Notes under the pieces: model-generated
Database searches by the model: none
What the model was told of the DNA's origin: nothing
What the model saw: the letters and a program-made list of their open reading frames with translations, nothing else
Made by a program: the position numbers and the translations under genes
Part shown: in pieces, positions 1-9,857 of the stretch
Numbering within the stretch: position 1 is the stretch's first letter
Layout of the letters: every line of letters starts with the position of its first letter
NCBI GenBank assembly: GCA_013115145.1
Contig: JAAPAO010000586.1
Coordinates: 1 to 22,142 of the forward strand
Direction of reading: 5' to 3'
DNA: 22,142 bases
DNA from: Perkinsus chesapeaki
Lineage: Eukaryota > Perkinsozoa > Perkinsida > Perkinsidae

Positions 1-566
1 CATAGACAAGGCAGATTCCGAGGCATCGGATAGCACCTGTGGAAGCTTATGAGGTGTGAGAGAACAAGTCTACTTACCACTCTAGACGGTTCCGCATACT
101 TTGCACAGTACATCCCCGCGAGCCCTTGCCCACAACCGACTTCCAGTACTGACGAATTCCTGAGAGAATAACAGCTGGCCTATTTGAGCATCTTCGGATT
201 CGTCCGCGCCGCTGGTCTAAAGGTTACGACATCTGTCTGCCAAGCGGATAATCCGGGTTCGATTCCCGGGCGGCGCAGTTTATCGGGAAACGTAAAGTTT
301 CGGCACGTGAAAAGAATAGAGTTGCCTCAGCCAGAGCCGAACATGAGGAAAGGACTTTTAGCCAGCAGACCTTTACCTTATTATTCCTCAGCTTACTTTA
401 TTTCGGGGCATTGGTCTATCAACCAACAGAGTGCTTTTGTGGCTCCCACCCATATCGTTTTATATGTTGCATCCGGATCACTCGACTCCTTCTCGAGGAT
501 TCCTTCTTGCTCTCTGTTTTTGTATCGAATGCCGCGCCCAAAGGCCAACTCAATGACTTGCGACAT
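1..566 (-). CDS. SAM-dependent protein methyltransferase, 5' part (runs off window)
   Basis: Three exons joined with consistent phases: 397-566 (start codon 564-566, 56 codons plus 2 nt), 78-159, and 1-36, which continues past the window edge. Intron 160-396 uses GTAAGC and TTCTCTCAG, and intron 37-77 is 41 nt. Joined product: a charged N-terminus, then a WVGATKALCWLI segment, then glycine-rich motif I (VLEVGCGQGLAGMYCAKYA), then VLSDASE, which fits the acidic motif II region after strand 2. This is the Rossmann-fold signature of seven-beta-strand methyltransferases. The short N-terminal region followed by a W-containing helix before motif I resembles family 16 protein lysine methyltransferases (METTL21/METTL23/CAMKMT type). 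That subfamily and any substrate are inference. It starts 213 bp after the stop of the gene upstream on the same strand. Its first intron carries a tRNA gene on the other strand. The catalytic C-terminal half is not in view. Confidence 0.68.
206..277 (+). tRNA. tRNA-Gly (anticodon GCC)
   Basis: A 72-nt cloverleaf. The 7-bp acceptor stem pairs 206-212 with 270-276, and 277 is an A discriminator. The D arm has GTC/GAC stem ends at 215-217 and 228-230. The 5-bp anticodon stem is 232-236 with 244-248, with loop CTGCCAA and anticodon GCC at 239-241. The T stem is 253-257 with 265-269, with loop TTCGATT. Internal promoter boxes A (from 213) and B (from about 256) are intact. No CCA and no intron are encoded, as expected for a nuclear tRNA transcribed by RNA polymerase III. 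It lies inside the first intron (160-396) of the minus-strand methyltransferase gene, antisense to it. No clear T-run terminator directly follows the gene; the first candidate is a TTT at about 298. Confidence 0.95.
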
Positions 567-779
567 TTTGATGATTCCCCTTTACGATAATGTGAGAGTT
601 TACTATACAAACACAATATAGTACTTGAATGAATAACGTTTGGATTGAAGCGTAAGAAACACAGCTGATGAACCGACGCCGTCACCCTCACCGCGATCTG
701 TTCAAACGCGGCCTTTGTATCGGAACCTCTGGTTGTACCTGCAAGGTGACCTGTGAAAATTCTGTGTTGGAGCATCGCC
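567..779. other. 213-bp spacer between the URB2-like stop and the methyltransferase start
   Basis: This gap separates two genes read in the same direction. No coding segment fits it on either strand. On the minus strand an AG lies about 13 nt before the methyltransferase ATG, which could be a 3' splice site. I see no AATAAA for the upstream gene in this spacer. Confidence 0.5.
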
Positions 780-3700
780 TTACATTTGAAGCATCTGCTT
801 AACTTTCTCGCGTGAGGAGTCACTACCTGCTGAGGCGAAGAGATGGAGAACCTAACCAAGATGAAACCGATTGACGACCAGCAGCAACGAAGATCGGGCG
901 AATTCTGACCGTTTTGCTGCGGAATAGAAGGGAGCTTCCGAGAGAGTAGAGAGAGCAGTTTGTGCGCTTCAGAGGATGACACTTACATCATCAGACTTGT
1001 ATGAAGCAGCATCGCCAGCTATCCGTTTTGTTGCCGCTGATCCTTCACACAGCAACGGATACAACGTCGCCGAAACTACTTCATCCACCTTGTCATCGGC
1101 TAAATTTTCTGACAGTAAAAACCCATGGTACGGGAGTGTGGGAAGGGGAGAGCACCGAATCTCAATTAAGTTATAATTCGATGATTGTTTGAGAGATTGG
1201 TGCTATCCATGTCTACGATGGTATTATGAGTAATGGCAATACTCTTGTCCATTTATGTAAACCAGTTTATTAACCATCGAGAGACATCTCCCTACCTAGG
1301 ATTTTAAAAAAAAAAATAATTAACAAACAACCTTGTTTGGCCTCAACATAACAGTATTTAGCCCAAAGCGGTTCATGAACATCGATTGCGTATTGTGTTT
1401 GGGTGTACGTGCATCACAATGATCTGCACGCATGCACTCACCTCCCCGCGGGTTTTTACTATCGCTACGTTGCACTGCGCTATCAAGAAACATCAGCGAC
1501 ATCCGCCTTCTACGATGATGGGTACCTCCAGCGATATCGATCCTCTGCTTCTTCTTGCTCACCCAGTGCCTCGATATAAGTTCTGCGGCAATCACTGGTG
1601 AATACTTGCGAAGCGCTGCCGCTGGGACCGTCTTTGTTAACTTCTCTAAATACCGCGCTAAGTAGGGGATCCTGATAGGAGATTACGTCGGCCATTCAAG
1701 TGTCTGATTTGGAGCACTCACCATGAAAGTTCCTCCATCTCATCCCTTTTCCGTTTTCCGGCCGCACGCAATGCGCTCGTCGCGCGAACTCCGATCAAAC
1801 CGAGTGTGCTAATTAGCCACTCCGACGGTGCAGACGCCAGCACAGTCCACAGCAAAGCGAAGCCGTACAAACTGGCATCATCACTGAAAAGACGAATGCT
1901 TCATTGGCGAAATCATTCTGTGAAACTTCTACTATCCTCTTGGACACCAATTAATCATATATAGTGCAGGTGACGAGAAACGCGCGAGTCCATTTACTCA
2001 TGAACTTATCCGTTATCTGGGAACATCAGATAGAGTCATCAGCAATAGCAAAGCCCGACGGATGAAAAATAATACTCGCTGAACAGCGGATCGTTTGCCT
2101 TCTCTACTGGCTCGCAGAGGGTACTCGTCATCTCACCTATCGCCTTCCTCCAACAATCTTATTCCAAGCCGTATCATCGCGCCATGAATGCCACAGACTG
2201 CGGTACCGTTTGGTGGCATGGATGGCGACAACGAATGATGGATAGATAACAACACCCTACACCTGGAAAATGAGACTTAACTCACCAGCATGCTGAGAAA
2301 AAGCGTTGAAGACTTCCCAGCCGAGTTCTCGAGCTCCCATGCAAGCTTGGATACGCTTGATTAGAAACCTTTTCCCATCTCTGATGTGCGCCACAAGAAC
2401 TCCACAAATGGTGATTCATTTCGACCGATTTATCATACCGAAATTTCGCAAAAATTTTTTATATTTCCCGTGTGATTGGCCCGAAGATACAACTACTTAA
2501 TTGGCGCGCTGGAGTAAGAACAGTCAGCAGAAATGATTCATCCCCAGGTCGCCTTTGTGAATAAAACTACAATACACAGTATCAAAGTTTACCAGTTGAA
2601 CGTTCAATTTTACGTAGCATCTACAATCACAATTGCTATTCCGTAAAATATCGCAGTTATCCGGCTATCCCAGAAATATGTTATGATATTAATTATTTAG
2701 TTATATATTAATGTGTTCATGCATTTGGTATACCAACCTCGGCACATGAGCTAGTTAACCATCAACACCATCCTTACCTTTCAGAGCAATATTCTTCTTC
2801 TCCTAATATCGCCAATCCACCCAGAACAATCTCAACGTCTCGTTCGGTGAGCTGGTGATACCTAATAATTGGAGTGAACTGTCGGCATTTAATGACATTC
2901 AACTTTACATAGTATCTTCAATCACAACTGCTATCCCGTACAATATCGCTGTTACTCGGCAATCAACCATCTCACTGTGGGAGCATTCCCGGACCAACGC
3001 TGGCACCTGTAGGACAAGCAGCTTACCAATAATACTGTTGCGCGGCAAACATGAGTAGTATTAAATTTTCCATGTACTACAGTGTTCGTAAGGATACCAC
3101 CCTGCGCATCATATATGGCGAACGAGCTAGTGTCCTCTACGCGTATCACTGGAAAGCCAACATGTACTGCTGCACTGTCACAATATTATATTTTCTAACT
3201 GTTTCTTACTTTGCAAAGACAACTTCAATACCGATGAAAATCTCACGTGGCTTGATAACTCATTCAAGGTTGTAATATTTTGTTATCATCACTCAACATC
3301 TTATCATTATAGTTCTATTATATTATACTTACAATCAACCTTAGAAGACCTCTCCTGGCAGAACCTCCGCATTTCGCCAATGCAACCCAACACTTGTCAA
3401 CCGATCTACCAACGCTCGACGGCCTGTCTGTGCCTGACGATGTGCACTTCCACCACATCGAGCGACGAAGAATAAGCAGGTACCGAAACTCGGATTTTAA
3501 TAATAACAACGAGGCAAATGATATCACATAAATGTCTATGAATAAATGTGAATGTATGATAATATATGAATTCACTGTAGTTCACGATAGCTATATAAAT
3601 TATATATTATGAATATATAAATAAATAATTTATGATATATAGATATGTAATAAAGCTAATCATTGCAATATTTATATTAACAGGTATTCGTAATTAATAA

Positions 3701-6700
3701 TATAAGGTTGATACGGATAAATATATATTTTTCCACGGGCAGTTCTTCTCCTCTTTTCACCAGACAGCAGACAACAACCAGTACAGGAGTACAGCTACAG
3801 GCTCAGTCAGCCGTAGAAGGCCGAGCAGCCCTACGAAGCGTAGGAACAATATTATGTGCCATAATAATACTCGAGTTATATTCCCAAAATATAGTAATAA
3901 CGACTATAACGAGATTATATTTAATTAACTTATCCTCCTGGGGAGATATCTTACACTTTTCCGCGCCGACATTCCATTAGTAGATCTCACCTTCAGAAGG
4001 GCTTCCTTCCTTTACCGATAGTAGAAGGCCCTTAGGCAGCCACCACACTCCCCTGTGACGCGCCATCGCGTCACACGTCACAGAAATCACATTCTCGAGC
4101 ATTTCGCTTGTCGAAACGTCTTCTCGAGTGAGCAAATGTAACAGCACTGCCGGGGAGCTCTTGGCGATCGATTCTATCGAAGCTTGCCTGGACAATTTCG
4201 TGGCGCGTGAAGGCCAATGTAGGGGTATCTAAAAATGAGACAGTGCGAACTTAAGCTGACACGGTAATGTCTTCGTTAGACCGAAATAGAACCGACACTC
4301 CGTAGAGGAAGAACTGGTCGATCTTTCAAAAAGCGACCAGTGACGCATTAAACAGTGACACTTATAAAACTCTTCCTTGCCATTCCAACACACGGACATA
4401 TACCGAGTAAAGCGCCACCATGCTTTCTTAGCGAACACGCGGCGAGAGCGGTATGAGAACTAATCTATTCTCACCTCGTTGGTCAGTGCCGCTCCTATAA
4501 GTTCATCGACAGCATCATCCTCCTTCGTATCATCGGGAAGTACGACTTCGCAAATTTCTCTGCACACTCGCGGAGCTTCCGGAAACATCTTCGCCAGTAG
4601 CAACATCTTCCTTCTTGGACATGACGCAGATAGATCAACGCGGACACGATCATCATCATCGACGACGAGCTCCTTAGGCATCTATCGGGTACAATGATAC
4701 TGTGCAAAGGAGAACAATTCCAATCACTGGGGTGCACTACAAATGTATATACAAATAGTCCCATGGAAACATCTAAAGCCTTGAAAGAAGATATGGAATT
4801 TTGCAACTGGCTGCCCTTTTACAAAGTTCACTTCAACTATATAAATCACACAATTCCTGTCTATCGCAAAACTGCCGTACTATCGTATTACTAGCTTTGT
4901 CAACACTCTTCACTGCCCTTTCTCGCGACTAGCTATGAGCCCAATCTATAATTGTTGTGTTACAACGACTACGCTATCCCCAACCAGTCGGCTCAGAACT
5001 GGTAGCATTCTTCAGTATGAGGATGCTGATGATGATCGAGTTTTTACGAATCTACCAGTCTCCAGCTATGGTCATCTGCATTCTGCAACGTGCGGTAATT
5101 AACTCGTTTTAAAAGCTTCCAAGTGAAGTCCAGCACTCCACAACCATTTACCTTTAGTAACGCTTGCAGCATTTCCACTGGGGCGGTATCATTTCCATCG
5201 CCCCTTAGAACTAGGGAACACGCGGACGCTGCTATGGCGACCGTGATCTCCTCACTTTCTACTTCATCCCTCAACCATGAGAGATGCTTCTTGGACCATC
5301 TCAAGGAGGTACCGATGGCACTGGGCGAACCTGATCCATGAGACCCCTCATATGACAATACATCTGATGAATTTGTGATCACGCGGGCAGCTAGCAACCT
5401 CACCGAAATCTCGTCGAGAATCAAATAGTTCCACCAAGGTAGGAGAGCTACAACAGGAATTTTACTAGTAACCTAATTCCTAGTAAGCATTGATGGCATT
5501 CGCCCTGGACATGTATCTGATGCTCTTTTATGACTATATCTATATTTAGCAGAGATAGTATCTTACGGCATCGACATGAAATGAGGTCGATTGTTGAACT
5601 ATATTATAATATAAACTCCCCCCACCAGCCTCATCCAGCTCAATCGACCGATGGGCGGGGCTCCTCGTAATCGTTTCAGAATCGATCCACGGTGTTTAGC
5701 CAGTTGCTTACGTAAATCTTCCTGATTGATAGCAGCCAGCAGCTCAACCCGACCAGCAGTCAATGAGCCGCTGTCAACAGGAAGAAGGTAATCGGGGAGA
5801 TCCTCCGTGGAGAAGTTCTTCAAGGATAGGTACACAAACGAGGAACCTAAAGGTGTTTTCAACATGAATGTGCCGACGGAATCTCCGTAGAGCAATATAG
5901 AATTGCGAGCTGATTCTCACCTGCAGCGGCCTGGACCGCTCTCTTGACCGTATCGTTAAAATCAGCATATTGCACAACTTTTTCTCCAACTGCTAGAGAG
6001 AGCACTTCTGGCCATGACCGCCACTCGAAGGGAAGCTCCTAATAATAAGCCGTGGATACGGGATACCGAGAGATGGCTATAAGGGCTATGAGCTTTCCCC
6101 TTGTAATATTCACATTGCGAAGCCTCTGTTTAATTGCGATGATACGCTTTACCGATCTACAAGTACTCCGGTAATATATGATATTATAGCGGCGTTGTAA
6201 ATAATAAATCCTAATATGATACATTTCACGACGAAGAGTGCAAAGTATCCTTCATCGGGGAGCAGAAGGACTCATAGCCACTGGCAAGCTGGTGCTACAT
6301 CTTCCAACAGCTCCACGGCAAGGACAGCAGCCAACGGAAAATTGTCTTCCTTTCAAGTTTACCTTCTCAACAATGACTTCCGCAATGTCAGATATGGTCT
6401 CTTCCTCAGCAGCATTTACGATAGCATGGAGATTGGGATTCTGAGAAGGAACTTCGGAGAAGGTGAGACAGTGAAATTTTCAAAGAGACAAACTACACTG
6501 GCCAACGTACGAGATATAGCATAATTACATTTCACCTGAGCCAGGTAAAATCCACACGTGAGCCAGGTAACCAGGTTAACATGCTTGTGGATTTTGAGAG
6601 ACTCAAGTCAGAATCTTTCACCACAGTCAAGGAGTAGCTCAACCTCAAAGATACCTTCGATGATGATCGTTCGCCGCGTTTCTTCGAACGAGCTATATAG

Positions 6701-9699
6701 CTTCTTGAGGTTCATAAAACAAACCTATTTCTCGATGATTTCTAGATGACTGGTTTATAGGCAGGAGGCCCGTTGTGGGAAAGGAGGGATACAATTTACC
6801 GCGACTATCAAGTTGGAATCAACTTGCATTTGGAAATGGACGCGAGAGTGTCGCCAGTGTGTGAAGATGTATACTATTGCGAAGTCCCAGCTCCTCCAAG
6901 GCAGTCGGAAATCTAGATGCACGCAAAATCTCGATAACATACAATTTGTACACATTTGAACCCCTAAAGATCTCCACACAAGAAAATATTTCCCTCGAGG
7001 AAAATGGAGAAAAAATTTCCACTTACCAGCTCATTCTTCCAAATAAGCTCCGAGGCTCCCAGTTGCCAATGTTTCCGCAGCTTACTAACGCACTTGCGCA
7101 TCGTAGAGTCATCATAGCTGGACGAGTTCAACGAGGCAAGGATGCTCACCTGACACAAAAGGAGACAGCCGGTGAAATACGCCAATCAACAGGTGCTCTT
7201 CAACATTTTCATGAAGCTCTCAACCTCCTACTGAGACAGTCCTTACCAGTAGTGCATCAGCCGAGTGCCCCAATTTTGCGGTTTTTCCATCAGAAGTCTC
7301 CTCATCGGTCGGTAGCCTCCATCCATCCAACCGCTGCCGAGTCGCCAGAGCTGCAATCGCCAAAGGCCTGCATTTCGTGGGTGGTAATGAGTCCACCAGC
7401 ATGCGGACCTCGGCAACTTGATGCTCTTGGGGACGGATGCCTTCGAGGACGGCACCTACACCGGGACGAGTTACGAAACAAACGAGACTGTTATATGTTG
7501 TTGCATGGCAGGGAGCTGCCAGTTTCATCTGAATCAATTGTCTGGAAATGAGGCAATTAGTTTGAAGTCCCGTAACCCAGGTAAAGTCTCAAATTTGGTA
7601 ATCCAGATAAAGTCTTAAACCTGCTAATTGGCAGCTTTAAACTCCTTATTCCACGTACTATCTCGATCAATCAGGTCCATGCGTTAGTTCAGTTTTTACT
7701 ATGGCGGCAGCGATGGCGGTGGAAATATAAGTTCTTGTCGTTCTGGTGCAGTAACATCCACCAGGAGAGAGGCACTATAGGAAATGGTCATCTGGTACGA
7801 ACACTGCTATGAGATAACTCCAAGTGAGAGGCAGTAAAATGAGCCAGTTTTGCGCCCTCCGTGTCAGGTTAATTGGCAGGTACTTCGGTAAAAGAGGAGT
7901 ATCAACCTCCGATGAGCTTAGAATCACCCAATTCATGCTACTAATCACTCCACAACTGCATTTCATATGCACTGGATATATCCCATCACCAGGAGGCATG
8001 ACACGTCCACGAAAATCATTAAGTTAAACAAGCAGCCCCGCCTACCCGTAATTCTCTCCACCAGCTCTCCTTCCCCAAAATGCTTCTGGAGCATCTTCAC
8101 CGACTCCACACTTTGCTGAACCACCGCTGCCTGCATGGAGCCCTCTGCTCGCACTAATAACTCGGTAACAGCTTTAAACCACTTCTCCGAATTAGACAAC
8201 TCCTTCGCGCTCGCCGATTTAGTGCTTCTAACAAACGCTTGGAAATATGCGACCAGATCACCCTTCTCCACCAGCGCTCTCATCAGCTCCAAATGCGCCT
8301 CCGCCGTGCCCGGTGCGTCGAGCGCCCAAACCTCCCTCAATAGGAACTCCAGGTGACTCACAGCGTCCACTGCCAGGCCTGTCACCACCCCCCTGGGGAA
8401 GTTCTTATCGCAACTTTGCCGCATAAATCGCTTCAAAGCCTCCCTCTGCGACCCATCATTATCTTCGCGCAATCTGTACTTGTGATTTTTCGAAACCATT
8501 TCCCACAGATTAGCCTTCAATTCGAGATCATCGGTCAGGGCCGAGAGCCGCGCGAAGAACTTGAAGCCCTCGGGGGCGTCCGCTTGGAAATATCTTTCCA
8601 GAATGATCGGCAAGATTTTCGCCCGAACCTCCTCGGACAGATTTCCCGCAGCTTCAAACAGATGCTCTTGTATCGGTCGCTGTCCCTTCGCCTCGGGATC
8701 ATTCAACAATCTCACATAACCGTCCCAATAGCTCTTATCGATCAAGTGATCGATTACCATCTCCGAGCCTGTTCCCGTGAATTCTCCCAGATGCTTTACC
8801 ACCGCAAGAAACGGCTTCTTGCCCGCCGCTTGGCTGTCCAGCGCCAACGACAAGTGCCTCATCAGCTCCTCACGGATCTCCTCCGTCTTCGCCGATCCAA
8901 GAATCCTACACACGCTCTCAACCGGTGGAGCCCACGATCCTCCACATTGCTCTCGTAGGGCACAAAGAAGCTGTCTGGCTTTACCAGGGCATACCGTTAA
9001 AGTCGTCGCGATGAGAGAGAGCAGAGCTGTCGCATGGAAGGGATGGACTACTATCAAACCGGTTGGAAGGGACGTCAGAACCTGACAATTATAAGTCAAT
9101 CAACTCCGTTTGGCATTTCATAGAGATGATATTTTATACACTGAAAATGACAGTTCATCTCTGCGTATACAGATATACTCCCTACTAGCGACCGCTGGAT
9201 TAGTGAATCGGTTCAGCCGTTTCGATCAGCTTCTATAGAGTTTCTTTTGTGATTCAGTTCGTACATCTGGTCAGAGAAGACGTACCGGCATCCTTACTCC
9301 TTAGGAGCTCCGCACGCAGTTCTAGGGGGGGGGGTTGATGATTCATATCAATACGAATAATATTTCACACACTTGAACTCCAAATTTTGAAGTAATACTT
9401 TATTGAAATATATAGTAAACAATCTTGAAACCGCTCAAAGATGCAAAATAGCTCAACTTGTTCACCTCGGTCGCAAGCTCGACTGTGTCCTCTGCTGTTG
9501 CAGCATCCAAACGCTTCTTATTCAACACCCAGCTCTGCACCAACCACTGCCACAAAGCCGGAGACATGGCGATTTTGCCGACCGTCTGAGATAGAAACCA
9601 AATCGATCACGTGATCGATTCTGGTTCACTCACCTCATCAGCTTTGAAGCTCCTGAGAACTTCTCCTGGAGTCGTCTCCGTGTCGCTACCGATGACCAT
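780..9699 (-). CDS. Large alpha-helical protein, tentatively URB2/NPA2-like ribosome biogenesis factor, 27 exons
   Basis: Manual model, about 1238 codons, open in phase throughout. Exons: 9634-9699, 9466-9585, 9286-9307, 8046-9050, 7247-7455, 7027-7149, 6875-6929, 6800-6822, 6644-6724, 6363-6440, 5921-6038, 5712-5846, 5152-5447, 5056-5082, 4475-4672, 3991-4228, 3410-3488, 3333-3354, 3210-3258, 3027-3148, 2976-3006, 2286-2399, 2137-2197, 1722-1883, 1563-1671, 987-1088, 780-851. Start codon 9697-9699. The protein is almost entirely predicted helix, solenoid-like. Near the N-terminus it has LWQWLVQSWVLNKKRLD. Near the C-terminus it has ARYLEKLTKTVP, then LRKYSPVIAAELI, then SATLYPLL. That resembles my memory of the Urb2 C-terminal domain, and the length lies in the family range (yeast about 1170, human about 1520). 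Urb2 acts in the nucleolus in early 60S assembly. Weakest joins: exons 3, 9, 21-22 and 27. A GKRKRDE stretch in exon 25 could be a nuclear signal. An unrelated HEAT-type protein is the alternative. Confidence 0.5.
2600..2665. repeat. Direct repeat copy 1 (66 bp)
   Basis: Matches 2895-2960 over 66 positions without gaps, with about 11 mismatches by eye (around 83 percent identity). Both copies lie in the same intron of the URB2-like gene (2400-2975), about 295 bp apart. Confidence 0.8.
2895..2960. repeat. Direct repeat copy 2 (66 bp)
   Basis: Partner of 2600-2665. On the sense (minus) strand this copy begins a few bases inside the 5' splice site at 2975, so the intron holds an old tandem-like duplication of its own 5' end. 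Confidence 0.8.
3590..3720. other. AT-rich block inside an intron
   Basis: About 130 bp made almost wholly of A and T, with many ATATAT and AATAAAT runs. It lies within the 502-nt intron 3489-3990 of the URB2-like gene, next to a copy of the dispersed repeat. No coding or RNA feature is seen. Confidence 0.7.
3739..3843 (+). repeat. Dispersed repeat, copy 1
   Basis: Shares a long stretch with 14605-14708, including TTTCACCAGACAGCAG and GGAGTACAGCTAC. It sits inside an intron of the URB2-like gene. The orientation given is the one in which the three copies are compared; the true element strand is unknown. No open frame, so probably a short non-coding mobile element. Confidence 0.75.
8046..9050 (-). 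CDS. Largest exon (exon 4) of the URB2-like gene
   Basis: An uninterrupted 334-codon segment and the strongest single coding signal of the gene. It is continuous helix with repeated Leu/Ala heptad-like spacing and few Gly or Pro, as in an alpha-solenoid. Neither end is a start or stop: the 5' edge fits an AG acceptor at 9051-9052, and the 3' edge fits a GTAGGC donor at 8040-8045. An in-phase alternative acceptor would extend the exon to 9081, but the phase then disagrees with the upstream micro-exon. Long open frames on the plus strand here (for example 8353-8958) are antisense shadows. Confidence 0.8.
9586..9633 (-). other. 48-nt intron built around a 20-bp perfect palindrome
   Basis: Intron 1 of the URB2-like gene: donor GTGAGTG at 9627-9633, acceptor ending TATCTCAG at 9586-9587. 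Positions 9601-9620 form a perfect 20-bp palindrome centred on CACGTG, an E-box core. It fills about 40 percent of the intron, so the transcript could fold on itself between the splice sites. Confidence 0.7.
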
Positions 9700-9857
9700 G
9701 CACGGCAAATCAACCCTATTGGGACTTCCAACCACATCGAGAAATTACAATACTTCCCGTACAAAATCCGTCCCACACAAAACTCCACCAACTCGGGGCG
9801 CCAGCCGTCCCAGAAACTAATTTGTTCAGAAACACGTGTGAATTGATAAATGAATTG
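9700..9857. other. 158-bp spacer between DIS3L2 stop and URB2-like start
   Basis: A very short gap between two minus-strand genes. On the minus strand an AG preceded by CCCAAT lies about 17 nt before the downstream ATG. I see no AATAAA signal for the upstream gene. An open frame in the second gene's phase reaches upstream of the ATG as far as a stop codon near 9749, so the start could also be inside a longer exon. Confidence 0.5.

Noticed and set aside
398-403. AATAAA on the minus strand as the polyadenylation signal of the URB2-like gene
   Set aside because: It overlaps the exon 1 end and donor of the methyltransferase gene, almost 380 bp past the stop.
1424-1440. GCACGCATGCA motif recurring near 1427, 18230, 18668 and 21808
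   Set aside because: It is short and partly palindromic, and the flanks are not shared beyond a few bases, so chance is not excluded.
1510-1695. Minus-strand ORF starting MADVISYQDP, looking like a gene start
   Set aside because: Another frame of the same bases gives an exon (1563-1671) with correct phase on both sides and an Urb2-like sequence, so the ATG falls in an intron or out of frame.
4460-4681. MPKEL as a start codon for a separate small gene
   Set aside because: The ATG directly precedes a usable AG acceptor, and the exon joins in phase with both neighbours.
8353-8958. Plus-strand ORF of 201 codons
   Set aside because: It is antisense to the 334-codon exon of the URB2-like gene, with no domain features of its own.
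9402-9699. A separate two-exon gene ending in a TAA that overlaps AATAAA near 9400
   Set aside because: The residues after the GTGAAC donor at 9465 look like intron sequence, and splicing there continues in phase into the next exons. It stays possible as an alternative transcript.
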